Shown one piece after another: positions 15,897-24,132 of a stretch of DNA of 64,000 nt. Source of the DNA: Corallococcus soli (GTDB taxonomy: Bacteria; Myxococcota; Myxococcia; Myxococcales; Myxococcaceae); NCBI RefSeq assembly GCF_014930455.1, contig NZ_JAAIYO010000002.1:496001-560000 (forward strand). The letters run 5' to 3'. A model generated the notes under the pieces. The model was given only the letters and a program-made list of their open reading frames with translations, was not told the DNA's origin and did not search any database. Both the position numbers and the translations under genes were made by a program. How positions within the stretch are numbered: position 1 is the stretch's first letter; every line of letters starts with the position of its first letter.

Positions 15897-16260
15897 GGCG
15901 GGCACCTTACCCCGGCGGTGCGCGCCAACCCCAGACACCTGCGTTTCCATCCTCTGGGATTTTTTCCGCGAGACAGGACCGCCTCCGATGCCCGGTTCAA
16001 TGACAGCTGTATTTATTCGCCAGGGCCCGGTGCGTCATTTGGGCTTCATCTTGAAGAATAGGCCCCACCGTGGCCCTGTTCAGAGGGAGGTGATGGGCTC
16101 GGCCTGCCTCGGCCGTCGCATGCGTCCGGGCTCCGCCCCTGAAAAAAGCTCGACCTTGGGCCTTGTGGCATTTGGGATGGGCTGGCACCATTTGGAGCGA
16201 AATGCTGGATATGCCGGGATGGCGGATGTCGGTATGGATGCCATTCGAATGGAGATCAGC
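15897..16260. other. Divergent region upstream of the RiPP operon
   Basis: These 364 bases must contain the promoter of the rightward peptide operon. An AT-rich patch near 16000-16020 (GCTGTATTTATTCGCC) stands out from the GC-rich background. The operon's first frame is open back past this region. An in-frame ATG at 16093 has GGGAGG only 2 bases upstream, a poor spacing, so I do not use it. Confidence 0.45.
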
Positions 16261-17751
16261 GTGCAACGAACGGATGTGATCCGGCTCACCGACGGCCGTC
16301 TTCAGCATCACGAGCACTTCGGAGATTCGTCGCGGGTCGTGTTGCGCGTCAGCGAGCGCTATCGGTTCGCCCTGGAGGTGCTGGCGCGGCGGGACGCACG
16401 TCTGCGTGAGGTGGCGACCCGCGTCGAGGCGTTGGACGCCGCGACGGCGGAGACCGTGTTCGGCGATCTGCTGGTGCGCGCGGCGCTGGAGACCGCCATC
16501 AGCCGGCTGGAGACGTCAGGCGCGGACGGTGCCGCGGGCGAGGAGCTGCCCGGGTTGCTGGGAGAGGCCCTCGACTGCGTGGCGCGCACGCCGGGCCGTT
16601 GCCTCTCCCGCTCTGCGATGGGCCGCGACCTGTCCGTGGGCCCCGGGGGCAAGGTCTGGGTATGGGACCTCCCGGAGGAATCGACGCCCCTTCGCGACCG
16701 GCTGCGCGAGAGCATCCGCACGGGGTTCATGCCGGGCGCGGAGAGCAGCGTCGACATCATCCGTCCCACCCCGGCCATGGTCGCGGGGCTGGAGCGCGCT
16801 TGCGCGTTGATCCAGCGGCTGGTGCCGGAGATGACGGCCAGCGTCTTCCGGCACCTCCACTCCATCGCCATCGCGAACATCCGGGGCCCACGGGGCCGGA
16901 TGTTGACGGGCTCCGGAGGGGACGGCACCCCGTGCATGATCTTCATCGATCCGCACGAGCTGGAGAACCCCTGGGACACGGCGGGCCACATCCTGCATGA
17001 GGCGGTGCACCTCAAGCTCTCCGACCTGATTCGCACGGGCGCCATCGTGACGGACGACGGTCCCGTCGAGCTGGCCTGGGGCCGGAAGACGTCGCTGTCG
17101 AACAGCATCTTCGCCTACCACGCGTATGTGCACATGCAGGTGTTTCGCGCCGCAGTGGAGCACCTGGGGCCGGGCTGCCACGCGGAGTTCGGCGCGCCCC
17201 GGGACTACGTCGCGCCAGCGCACGCCATGTCGGTGGTGAACAACGACACCCGCAAGCCCTTCTCCCGCGCGGAGGAGCGGCTCGACTTCCTGCACACGCA
17301 GTTGGAGGGCCCCCTGGCGTCGCGGGTGACGCCGTATGGGCGTGAGCTGAACGCCTGGCTCTGGGAGGCGATTCGTCCCCTGGAGGCCCTGGGGACGCCG
17401 CTGTCCGGCGGACAGCCCACGCCCGTCGCGAAGCCGTCGGCGCCCGCGCTCGGACGGGCCCCGGCGCCGATGCGCTATCGCCAGGGGCGGGACCTCTCCC
17501 TGCGCCGCTCCCCGTCCACGGAGGTGCTGTTCGCCCTGGACCCGGGCTCACGGAAGATCGTCACGCTGAACCTCGCGGCGTGGCTGGCCTTCGAGCTGTG
17601 CGACGGCAAGACCGAAGAAGAGATGCTGTCCTCCTATACCGCTTCGCTGGGACTCGGGGCAGAGCGCGCCTGGGCCCAGCTCGCGCCGACCCTCGAGGGG
17701 CTCGTGTCGAGTGGAATGATTGAACCGGTCTCCGAAGGGCGGGTGTCGTGA
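16261..17751 (+). CDS. HExxH-type peptide-modifying enzyme with C-terminal RRE-like domain (copy A)
   Basis: The 496-residue product carries H246-E-A-V-H250 in GHILHEAVHLKL, then AYHAYVH (286-291) and HAMSVVNND (321-329). These features fit the HEXXH-motif family (TIGR04267-like), members of which are now described as Fe(II)/2-oxoglutarate-type peptide beta-hydroxylases. Residues about 403-496 form a PqqD-like wHTH (LDPGSRKIVTLNLAAWLAFELCDG type), the usual RiPP leader-binding domain. The GTG at 16261 is chosen because GGAG lies 6 bases upstream and copy B starts at the matching residue; an ATG at 16249 is also possible. The stop overlaps copy B as TGATG. The reaction on this peptide is inferred. 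Confidence 0.85.
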   Translation: MQRTDVIRLTDGRLQHHEHFGDSSRVVLRVSERYRFALEVLARRDARLREVATRVEALDAATAETVFGDLLVRAALETAISRLETSGADGAAGEELPGLLGEALDCVARTPGRCLSRSAMGRDLSVGPGGKVWVWDLPEESTPLRDRLRESIRTGFMPGAESSVDIIRPTPAMVAGLERACALIQRLVPEMTASVFRHLHSIAIANIRGPRGRMLTGSGGDGTPCMIFIDPHELENPWDTAGHILHEAVHLKLSDLIRTGAIVTDDGPVELAWGRKTSLSNSIFAYHAYVHMQVFRAAVEHLGPGCHAEFGAPRDYVAPAHAMSVVNNDTRKPFSRAEERLDFLHTQLEGPLASRVTPYGRELNAWLWEAIRPLEALGTPLSGGQPTPVAKPSAPALGRAPAPMRYRQGRDLSLRRSPSTEVLFALDPGSRKIVTLNLAAWLAFELCDGKTEEEMLSSYTASLGLGAERAWAQLAPTLEGLVSSGMIEPVSEGRVS

Positions 17752-19205
17752 TGGGCGCTTCGGACGTCATCCAGGCCGCGGACCGGGGTCTGGTCGCGCA
17801 TCCCTCCTTTGGAGACTCGCCGAGGATCCTCGCGAAGGTCCTGACCCGCTATCGCTTCGGCCTGGAGCTGTTCGCCGAGCGGCTGCCCTCCCTGGCGCGC
17901 GCGGTGACCGCCGTGGAGGCGCTCGACGATGTCGACGCTCGCCGGATCTTCTTCGACCCGCTGGTGCGGCTGACGCTGGAGCAGGCCTTCTCCGACCTGG
18001 AGGCCGGCCGGCTGGCGTCGCCCCATCCGCTGGAGGAGATGTTGCCCGGCGCCCTGGAGGCGCTTCCCCTGGGGCTGTGCGAGTCGCGCATGCCGTCGCG
18101 CTTTCGCGTGGGCACGGAGACCCCGAAGTGGCTGTGGGACGTGGCCCAGCGTGGTGACGCCTATGCCAACGCGCTGCACTCGGCGTTCGACGGCATCTTC
18201 CTGACGAACCCCAAGAGCGGCGGGAAGCTGCTGAGCCCGGATGCGTCCGCCCAGGGGAAGATCAACGACTCCATCGCGCTGCTCTCCCAGTTGATGCCGC
18301 ATTCAGGGGCGAGCGCGCTGAGGCACATCGAAGCCATCGCGCTGCTCAGCGCCCGGCTCGAAGGGGGCACCGTCCTGTCCGCCGCCGGTGGGGACCTGAC
18401 GCCCTCCACCATCTTCCTGTCGCTGAAGGACCTGGGGAACCCCTGGGACGTCGCCGGGTGCCTGCTGCACGAGGGGCTTCACATGAAGCTCTTCGACGCC
18501 ACCCGCTCGGTCTCCATCGCGGCGAAGCCCGAGGAGACCATCCAGGTGCCCTGGCGCGACGTGCGCTGGTCCATCGTCCGCACGGTGTTCGCCTACCACG
18601 TGTACGTCCACCTCGCGCTCTTCAAGGCCGCCGCGCTCTCGGCGGACCGTTCGTTGATTGAGCGGTTCGGGGACCCGTCCGCCTATGCCTCGCGGCCGCA
18701 TGCGATGTCGGTGGTGAACAACGACGTCCGCTCCCGCTTCGGGCGCTCCGTCGACCGGGCGCGCTACCTGGGCGAGCAGCTGCTGACGGAGTGGTCACAC
18801 CTGCTCACGCCCCAGGGACGGGACTTCGTCCGCTGGCTGAGCGAATCCCTGGCCCCTGTCGACCGGGAGGTCTTCAGCAAGGCGGCGGGGGGGCAGGCGG
18901 ACGCGCTCGAAGGGGCGACGTACCGCAAGGTCAACGGTCTGCGGGCACGCCCTTCAACCCGGGGCGAGTGCCTGATGGTTTTCTCGCCAGACGCGCCAAG
19001 GCTGCATTGGCTCGATCTGAATGCGTGGCTGATCTTCGAACTCAGTGATGGCCGCACCTTCACTGAATTGGAGCGGGCGTATCTGGAGGCCATCGGGGGG
19101 CGTGTTGCCCCCGACGAAGCGCGCCGCCAGCTGCGTTCGGGACTGGAGACGCTTGTACGCAGCACCCTCGTAGAGCCAACCCGACAGCAAGGAGAAGCGC
19201 CATGA
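17751..19205 (+). CDS. HExxH-type peptide-modifying enzyme with C-terminal RRE-like domain (copy B)
   Basis: The 484-residue paralogue of copy A is alignable along its length. Both start with a DVI motif and share FGDS, RYRF, GNPWDVAG versus ENPWDTAG, and HAMSVVNND. The metal site is H240-E-G-L-H244, followed by AYHVYVH (281-287). Residues about 390-475 are the second PqqD-like domain (RLHWLDLNAWLIFELSDG). A GTG directly before the ATG could also start. Its TGA overlaps the precursor's ATG, so enzyme and substrate are translationally coupled. Two diverged copies suggest two modified residues or a heterodimer. The alternative reading, a zinc peptidase, is less likely given the family and RRE. 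Confidence 0.85.
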   Translation: MGASDVIQAADRGLVAHPSFGDSPRILAKVLTRYRFGLELFAERLPSLARAVTAVEALDDVDARRIFFDPLVRLTLEQAFSDLEAGRLASPHPLEEMLPGALEALPLGLCESRMPSRFRVGTETPKWLWDVAQRGDAYANALHSAFDGIFLTNPKSGGKLLSPDASAQGKINDSIALLSQLMPHSGASALRHIEAIALLSARLEGGTVLSAAGGDLTPSTIFLSLKDLGNPWDVAGCLLHEGLHMKLFDATRSVSIAAKPEETIQVPWRDVRWSIVRTVFAYHVYVHLALFKAAALSADRSLIERFGDPSAYASRPHAMSVVNNDVRSRFGRSVDRARYLGEQLLTEWSHLLTPQGRDFVRWLSESLAPVDREVFSKAAGGQADALEGATYRKVNGLRARPSTRGECLMVFSPDAPRLHWLDLNAWLIFELSDGRTFTELERAYLEAIGGRVAPDEARRQLRSGLETLVRSTLVEPTRQQGEAP

Positions 19206-19354
19206 ACAACGGATCGCAGTGGCTTGAGACCGTGAAGGACCTCCTGGCCAAGAAGGAGCAGCTGCAGGAGCCGACCGTGACGTGCGGTTCGAGTGCGGAG
19301 CGCCAGTGGTGGCCGCCGTACATCGTCTCCGACACGGCGAAGAAGGAAGACTGA
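19202..19354 (+). CDS. Candidate RiPP precursor peptide
   Basis: A 50-residue peptide starts within the upstream enzyme's stop (ATGA). Residues 5-23 (SQWLETVKDLLAKKEQLQE) form an amphipathic, charged leader-like helix. The likely core, about residues 24-45, contains C28, then Q-W36-W37-P-P-Y40-I-V. The tail TAKKED is charged and may be a follower. There is no GG site or signal peptide, and no dedicated protease or transporter gene is adjacent. Position between the RRE-bearing enzymes and an FAD oxidoreductase makes it the natural substrate. The core boundaries are inference. Confidence 0.8.
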   Translation: MNNGSQWLETVKDLLAKKEQLQEPTVTCGSSAERQWWPPYIVSDTAKKED

Positions 19355-19379
19355 TTCAAGGTCGTCCGGTTCGCTGAAC

Positions 19380-19410
19380 CGCCCGCCGTGTCCGCGCTCC
19401 AAGGCGGGCG
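19380..19410 (+). promoter_or_regulatory. Hairpin between precursor and FAD gene
   Basis: CGCCCGCC and GGCGGGCG form an 8-base perfect stem with a 15-base loop, 25 bases after the precursor stop. There is no T-tract, so it is more likely an mRNA-stabilising or attenuating structure that favours the short precursor message than a full terminator. Confidence 0.45.
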
Positions 19411-19476
19411 CGGCGGGCCCCGGATCGGCTGTCATTGCAGTGTGGACCTCCCATACCCGCCGAGGGCATCCAGCGA

Positions 19477-20928
19477 ATGAGCACCTATGACGTCGTGGTG
19501 GCGGGAAATGGCGCGCTGGGTCTTGCGACCGCGCGTTCCCTGACGCTCCAGGATCCAAACCTGCGCATCGCCGTGGTGGGGCCCGCGGGCAGGCCTGGAG
19601 GCGCCTCCGGCGCGGCCGGGGCCATGCTGGGCTGCTACGGAGAAGTGACCGCGCCGCTGCTGCGCACCGCTCCAGGCCGGGCCCGGCACGCGCAGAGCGT
19701 GCTCGCCGCGCGCCTCTGGCCCTCGTGGCTGGAGGGGCTGAACAGCGCGCTGCCCGCGGAGGACCAGGTGCGGCTGGATGCCGGCACCATCGTGTTCAGC
19801 AACGCGAAGTCCGGGACGATTGAAGACGAGAACTACGCCGCCATCCATGAAGCCGTGAAGGCGGACGAGGAGCCCTGGGAGGAGCTGGATCCCAACCAGG
19901 TGCCCGGCCTGAACCCCGCGGAGGACTGCCGGCCCAAGCGGGCCCTGTTCCTGCCGCGCGAGGGTTCGGTGGACGCAAGCCGCCTGCTGCGGGGGCTCAC
20001 GCGGGTGCTGGAGCAGTCTCCCCGCGTCTCGCTCATCGACGGGGCCGTCAAGGCGCTCGACGTGCAGGCGGGGCGCATCACCGGGGTCCGGCTGGAGGAT
20101 GGAAGGACGCTCGCGGCCGCGCAGGTCGTGCTCGCGATGGGCGTCGGGACGCAGGCCGTGCTGGACGAGCTCCCGGAGCTTGCCCGCCGCATCCCGCGCA
20201 TCTTCAGCGGGGGCGGGACGTCGCTGCTGCTCCAGGTGCCGAGGACCCAGCTCAAGCACGTGGTGCGGACGCCGAACCGCGCGTTCGCCTGCGGCCTGCA
20301 TGGCATGCCGCGCGCGGGCAACCAGCTCTACTTCGGCGCGACGAACATCCTGATGGCGCGGCCCATGCTGCGCACCACGCCGGCGGACATGTTCTTCCTG
20401 CTCGAGTGCGTCCTGGAGCAGATTGATCAGGACCTCTGCGCCGCGCAGCTCGTCGGCTGGCAGGCGGGCAACAGGCCCGTCACCGTGGACACCTGTCCGT
20501 TGATTGGGCCGACGTCCGTGGAGGGGCTGTGGTTGCTCACCGGCACGTACCGCGATGGCCTGTTCCAGTCACCGCTGCTCGGCCAGCACCTGGCGCGGCG
20601 CATGTGTGGCCAGCCAGGGCTCATCAACGAGGACTTCCCGCCAGAGCGCAAACCCATTGCGCTCTACACGCTGGCGGAGGCGCGAGCGGAGGCGCTCAAA
20701 CACTATCTGGCCATGGGCTGGGAGCACGGCATCCGGCTGCCGAAGGTCGGCTGGCACCGCTCGTTCCCCCGCTTCTATCAGCAGATGCTGGACTCGCTCT
20801 ACGAGGAGCTGGGGGAGGAGGAGTTCGTGATGCCGCCAGAGCTCCTGGCCATCGTCGACGGCCACCGCGCCGCGATGGTGCCCTTCTTCCGCAACTACTA
20901 CGCGGAGGTCCGCAAGGCCTGGGCCTGA
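19477..20928 (+). CDS. FAD-dependent oxidoreductase, DAO/ThiO fold, RiPP-associated
   Basis: The 483-residue flavoprotein has an N-terminal dinucleotide fold (DVVVAGNGALGLATARSL, GxGxxG at 10-15) and the DAO-type ATP-like flavin segment GTYRDGLFQSPLLGQHLARRM. The DAO family includes glycine oxidase ThiO and D-amino-acid oxidases. A C-terminal extension of about 100 residues (from about 380, rich in helices: WEHGIRLPKVGWHRSFPRFYQQML) is not part of the core fold and could bind the peptide. It follows the precursor by 122 bases. An oxidative step on the modified peptide is inferred, with amine or C-alpha chemistry most likely for this fold. Confidence 0.82.
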   Translation: MSTYDVVVAGNGALGLATARSLTLQDPNLRIAVVGPAGRPGGASGAAGAMLGCYGEVTAPLLRTAPGRARHAQSVLAARLWPSWLEGLNSALPAEDQVRLDAGTIVFSNAKSGTIEDENYAAIHEAVKADEEPWEELDPNQVPGLNPAEDCRPKRALFLPREGSVDASRLLRGLTRVLEQSPRVSLIDGAVKALDVQAGRITGVRLEDGRTLAAAQVVLAMGVGTQAVLDELPELARRIPRIFSGGGTSLLLQVPRTQLKHVVRTPNRAFACGLHGMPRAGNQLYFGATNILMARPMLRTTPADMFFLLECVLEQIDQDLCAAQLVGWQAGNRPVTVDTCPLIGPTSVEGLWLLTGTYRDGLFQSPLLGQHLARRMCGQPGLINEDFPPERKPIALYTLAEARAEALKHYLAMGWEHGIRLPKVGWHRSFPRFYQQMLDSLYEELGEEEFVMPPELLAIVDGHRAAMVPFFRNYYAEVRKAWA

Positions 20929-20942
20929 CGCACCCGGCCGCC

Positions 20943-20977
20943 CATGCCTGTCATGACAGAACCATGACAAAGGCATG
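20943..20977. promoter_or_regulatory. Compound palindrome after the RiPP operon
   Basis: CTGTCATGACAG (20948-20959) is a perfect 12-base palindrome, flanked by CATGCC (20943) and GGCATG (20972). A direct half repeat CATGACA lies between them. It sits upstream of the small rightward gene at 21055 and may be an operator. Confidence 0.45.
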
Positions 20978-21054
20978 GCGCGGCCATGAGCACCGCGCTT
21001 GACCCTACGCGGTAGGTTGAGCACCGTCGCCGCCCCTGCCCCGGTGCAACCTCC

Positions 21055-21474
21055 ATGCGTGTGCTCACCCCCGACCTCCTCGTGGCCGCAGTCACTGAAC
21101 TCTCCAAGGGCACCCGGCTCGTCCGGGCCAGGGACGTGGTCGCGTGGTGTGAGCGCAACCTGGTGGACCCCCAGGGGGAGGGGCTCAAGCACCAGGCGCT
21201 CTGGGACGCGGACCAGGACGAGGCCCGCGGCCAGTGCCGGCTGCTCAAGTTCAAGAGCGGGGAGAGCAAGCAGTCACGGATGGGCTGGGCCCTGGTCGCC
21301 CATGGGGCCCGGGCGCGCGAAGCCGCGGCGCACCTGGGGTGGGGCGAGCAGCGCTGGAGCGGAGAGCGCTGGGACTGGCTGGGCGGCAGCGCTCCGGTCC
21401 CCACGCGGCGCTACGGCTCGGGCGGGGTGACGGGCCACGCGGAGCCGGCGGCGCAGGGCACCTCGCCGGGCTGA
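21055..21474 (+). CDS. Hypothetical protein
   Basis: The 139-residue cytosolic protein starts MRVLTPDLLVAAVTELSKG. Residues 1-65 look alpha-helical with VRARDVVAWCERNLVDP. The middle has a basic patch (LLKFKSGESKQSR), and a Trp-rich stretch (WGEQRWSGERWDWLGG) follows. No family is recognised. It lies 126 bases after the FAD gene on the same strand but has its own upstream palindrome, so membership of the RiPP operon is doubtful. Confidence 0.5.
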   Translation: MRVLTPDLLVAAVTELSKGTRLVRARDVVAWCERNLVDPQGEGLKHQALWDADQDEARGQCRLLKFKSGESKQSRMGWALVAHGARAREAAAHLGWGEQRWSGERWDWLGGSAPVPTRRYGSGGVTGHAEPAAQGTSPG

Positions 21475-21508
21475 GTGGCCCGGGGGAGGGTGCCCCGAGC
21501 CGGCGAGG
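21461..21508. terminator. Long-loop hairpin between convergent genes
   Basis: CCTCGCCGGGCT pairs with AGCCGGCGAGG with one bulged G. It spans the stop of the hypothetical gene and ends at the opposing LysM gene's stop. A bidirectional terminator is plausible. Confidence 0.4.
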
Positions 21509-22174
21509 CTAGACGATGGGCCGGAAGACCTTCAGCCCGGAGCGGCCCCCGGCGCCGAGCGTGTTGCGCTCGATGAAGTCGCTCACGGACGAGCGGCCGT
21601 CGCCGGTGGTGATGGCCGTGTGGCCGTAGATGCTGCCCAGGCGCGACGAGGTCTTCTCCCAGGTGAGGACCAGGCCCGGCGTCTTCAGCGCCTCCTCGAG
21701 CGACATGTTGACCTGCTTGAACTTGTCGCGCGGCAGGTTGTTGTCAATCTGGTTGCCATTGCCCCAGACCTTGACGCCGAAGGCGTTCTGGATGGCGCGG
21801 CTGACGCCCGTGGCGCACAGGCCCTGGCTGTTGTAGCCGCCCATGCCCATCGCGGCCGCCCGGCCCGCCTCCGCCAGCTTGCGCATCGCGGGCGTCGCCG
21901 GGCCCGAGCTTCCGGTGCCACGCGGAGCCCCCACCGAGCCGCCCCCCGCCGCGCCGCCGTTGCGACCCGCGCCGCCGGGCCCCTTCGCGCCACCGCCCCT
22001 GGCGGGCTGGAAGCTGTCCGTTCCGCCATGGCCGGGGACGCGCAGCGAGCGGCCCGCATAGATGAGGTTGGGATTGGCGATGTTGTTGGTGCGCGCCAGC
22101 GCCGAAACGCTGGTCTTGAAGCGGGAGGCGAGCGCCGAAAGGGTGTCGCCCGGACGAATGCGGTAGTTGGACAT
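21509..22174 (-). CDS. LysM protein with CHAP/NlpC-like C-terminal domain
   Basis: The 221-residue product has one LysM domain (residues 3-47: YRIRPGDTLSALASRF...NPNLIYAGRSLRVPG), which binds peptidoglycan. A Gly/Ala-rich linker (50-95) follows, then a C-terminal domain with a candidate catalytic Cys120 (SQGLCATGV) and His185 (SIYGHTAITTGDG), spaced as in CHAP/NlpC-P60 amidases. The spacing supports a wall hydrolase or a related effector. There is no classical signal peptide, so export would need another route. AGGAG lies 7 bases before the ATG. Confidence 0.82.
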   Translation of the reverse strand: MSNYRIRPGDTLSALASRFKTSVSALARTNNIANPNLIYAGRSLRVPGHGGTDSFQPARGGGAKGPGGAGRNGGAAGGGSVGAPRGTGSSGPATPAMRKLAEAGRAAAMGMGGYNSQGLCATGVSRAIQNAFGVKVWGNGNQIDNNLPRDKFKQVNMSLEEALKTPGLVLTWEKTSSRLGSIYGHTAITTGDGRSSVSDFIERNTLGAGGRSGLKVFRPIV

Positions 22175-22300
22175 GCGAATCTCCTGAAGCCATTTTCGCG
22201 ATGTCCGTGATTGAGTTGCGCGAGTTTCCAGCTTTCTAGGAATCCGACTGGCTTTCCGTTGAGGGTGTCCCGAGAGGAGATCCACCCTCACCCGAAAATG

Positions 22301-23137
22301 TCAGTCGCGGCGATAGCCGAAGTTCCTGCGCATGAGTGCGAGGTACTCGGCTTCGGAGGTTTCGCGCCGGGCCTTCACGAGGGGCTGTATCTGCGGTGTG
22401 GCCACGTAGCGGAGTTGATCCGTGCCGTCGGTGGCGGCGTCGAAGATGACCTCGGCGACGTCCTCCGAGGTCGCGCCGGCTCGGTGGTCGCGCAGCCCCG
22501 CGAAGAGCTTTTCGGCCTGTTCGAGGAACGGCGCGTAGTCGTCGATCCGTCCGGTTCGCGTCGCCTCGCTGCCGCTGCGGGAGACGAACTGGCTGTCGAG
22601 CACGCCCCCGGGTTCTATCAGCTTGACGGTGATGCCCATGCCGACCAGCTCGTAGCTCAGCGCTTCGGAGAAGCCCTCGACCGCGAACTTGGACGCGCAG
22701 TACAGGGTGCTCATCGGCAGGCCGAACACGCCGGCCCCCGACGTGACGTTGAGGACGACCCCCGACCGCTGACGGCGCAACTGGGGGAGCACCGCCCGCG
22801 TGACGTCCATCAGGCCGAACACGTTGACGTCGAATTGCTCCATGACCTTCTCGCGCGGCGTCGATTCAAAGACGCCGTACAGGCCGAAGCCCGCGTTGTT
22901 GACGAGCACGTCGATGCCCCCGAACCGGGCGATGCCTGCCTCGACGGCGGAGGCGATGCTGGCGCGGTCCTGGACGTCGAGCCGGGTGACGAGCACGTGG
23001 TCCTGGGACTGGAGCTCGCGCTCCGCTTCGGGCGCGCGCATCGTGGCGACCACGTTCCAGCCCGCGCGCGCGAAGCGCTGGACGGTGGCCCGGCCGAAGC
23101 CGGTGGAGCTGCCAGTGACAAGGACGGTCTTGGGCAT
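22301..23137 (-). CDS. Short-chain dehydrogenase/reductase
   Basis: The 278-residue classical SDR has TGSSTGFG (residues 8-15) for NAD(P), LDVQD, NNAG (about 85-88), the catalytic Ser in VTSGAGVFG, and YCASK (the Tyr and Lys of YxxxK). The IEPGG segment and extended C-terminus match the ketoreductase-like group often annotated as oxidoreductases of unknown substrate. It is divergent from a LysR gene only 74 bases away, which probably controls it. Confidence 0.9.
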   Translation of the reverse strand: MPKTVLVTGSSTGFGRATVQRFARAGWNVVATMRAPEAERELQSQDHVLVTRLDVQDRASIASAVEAGIARFGGIDVLVNNAGFGLYGVFESTPREKVMEQFDVNVFGLMDVTRAVLPQLRRQRSGVVLNVTSGAGVFGLPMSTLYCASKFAVEGFSEALSYELVGMGITVKLIEPGGVLDSQFVSRSGSEATRTGRIDDYAPFLEQAEKLFAGLRDHRAGATSEDVAEVIFDAATDGTDQLRYVATPQIQPLVKARRETSEAEYLALMRRNFGYRRD

Positions 23138-23163
23138 GGTCTGGAGATAGCAACCGTGCTGGG

Positions 23164-23188
23164 ATGCCGGAACTGCACGATGCGGCAT
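23164..23188. promoter_or_regulatory. Candidate LysR-binding site
   Basis: ATGCCG and CGGCAT, separated by 13 bases, lie in the 74-base gap between the SDR and LysR genes. The dyad size and place suit a LysR recognition site; the assignment is inferred. Confidence 0.45.
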
Positions 23189-23211
23189 GCACTGATGCAA
23201 GGAATCGCACA

Positions 23212-24105
23212 ATGAATCAGCTCGCCGGACTGCGCGCGTTCGTCCTGGTCGCGCGGCATCGCAACTTCCGGGCGGCGGCGGCGGAGCTGTTGATGTCCCC
23301 CTCCGCGCTCAGCCATGCCATCACCGGGCTCGAAGCGGAGCTGGGCGTGCGGCTGTTCCACCGCACCACGCGCTCGGTCGCGCTCTCGGAGGCGGGCGAG
23401 CACCTGCTCTCACGGGTCGCGCCAGCGCTCCAGCAGCTCACCGAGGCGGTGGAGACGCTGGATGACTTTCGTGCCACGCCGCGCGGCACGCTTCGCATCA
23501 ACACGTCCCAGGTCGCTGCGCGATGGGTGCTCATGCCCTTCGTGCGCGAGTACGTGAGGCGCTTCCCTGACGTGCAGGTGGAGCTGGTCACCGACGACCG
23601 CCTCGTCGACATCGTCGCGGAGGGCTTCGATGCTGGCGTGCGCACCACCGACCTGGTGCCCCGCGACATGGTCGCGGTCGAGTGCAGCCCGCGCATCCGA
23701 TACGCCATCGCGGGGGCGCCGTCGTACTTCGCCCGGCACGACAAGCCAAAGCAGCCGGACGACCTGCTCCGGCATGAATGCATCCGCTTCCGCATGACGA
23801 ACGGCCAGGTGTACCGCTGGGACCTGGAGCGCCGGGGCAAGGTCCTGTCCCTGGACGTCAAGGGGCCGCTCACGGTCAGCAGTGATCAACTCGTGCACCA
23901 GGCCGCGCTCGACGGGATGGGCCTGGGCTACTTCAGCGAGTTCATGGTCGCGGAGGATCTGGCGGCGGGGCGCCTGTTGCGGGTGCTGGAAGGCTGGTTT
24001 CCCGAATACGACGCGCTCAGCGTCTACTACCCGGGCCACCGTCACGTGCCCGCGAGCCTGCGGGCCTTCATCGACGTCATCAAGGAGCAGCGCGGCCGTC
24101 GCTGA
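23212..24105 (+). CDS. LysR-family transcriptional regulator
   Basis: The 297-residue regulator has an N-terminal winged helix (MNQLAGLRAFVLVARHRNF..., HTH around AAAELLMSPSALSHAITGLE) and the LysR linker helix (LFHRTTRSVALSEAGEHLL). The effector domain with RINTSQVAARWVL and GLGYFSEFMVAEDL is of the CrgA/AaeR-like group. It likely activates or represses the divergent SDR gene. The stop codon lies inside the loop of a strong hairpin. Confidence 0.92.
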   Translation: MNQLAGLRAFVLVARHRNFRAAAAELLMSPSALSHAITGLEAELGVRLFHRTTRSVALSEAGEHLLSRVAPALQQLTEAVETLDDFRATPRGTLRINTSQVAARWVLMPFVREYVRRFPDVQVELVTDDRLVDIVAEGFDAGVRTTDLVPRDMVAVECSPRIRYAIAGAPSYFARHDKPKQPDDLLRHECIRFRMTNGQVYRWDLERRGKVLSLDVKGPLTVSSDQLVHQAALDGMGLGYFSEFMVAEDLAAGRLLRVLEGWFPEYDALSVYYPGHRHVPASLRAFIDVIKEQRGRR

Positions 24106-24124
24106 GGCTGGCGACGGCCGCGCT
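24089..24124. terminator. Strong bidirectional hairpin
   Basis: A perfect 14-base stem (AGCGCGGCCGTCGC/GCGACGGCCGCGCT) has an 8-base loop that includes the LysR stop. It lies between convergent genes; there is no T-tract. Confidence 0.6.
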
Positions 24125-24132
24125 GGCGGACT

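Noticed and set aside
15781..16260. N-terminal extension of the first HExxH enzyme by up to 160 codons
   Set aside because: The extension is antisense to the lysoplasmalogenase gene, and the paralogue starts at the residue matching the GTG at 16261.
16961..17030. Zinc metalloprotease reading of the HExxH motif
   Set aside because: The C-terminal PqqD-like domain, tandem copy and adjacent precursor fit the peptide-hydroxylase HEXXH family better than a protease, though assays are lacking.
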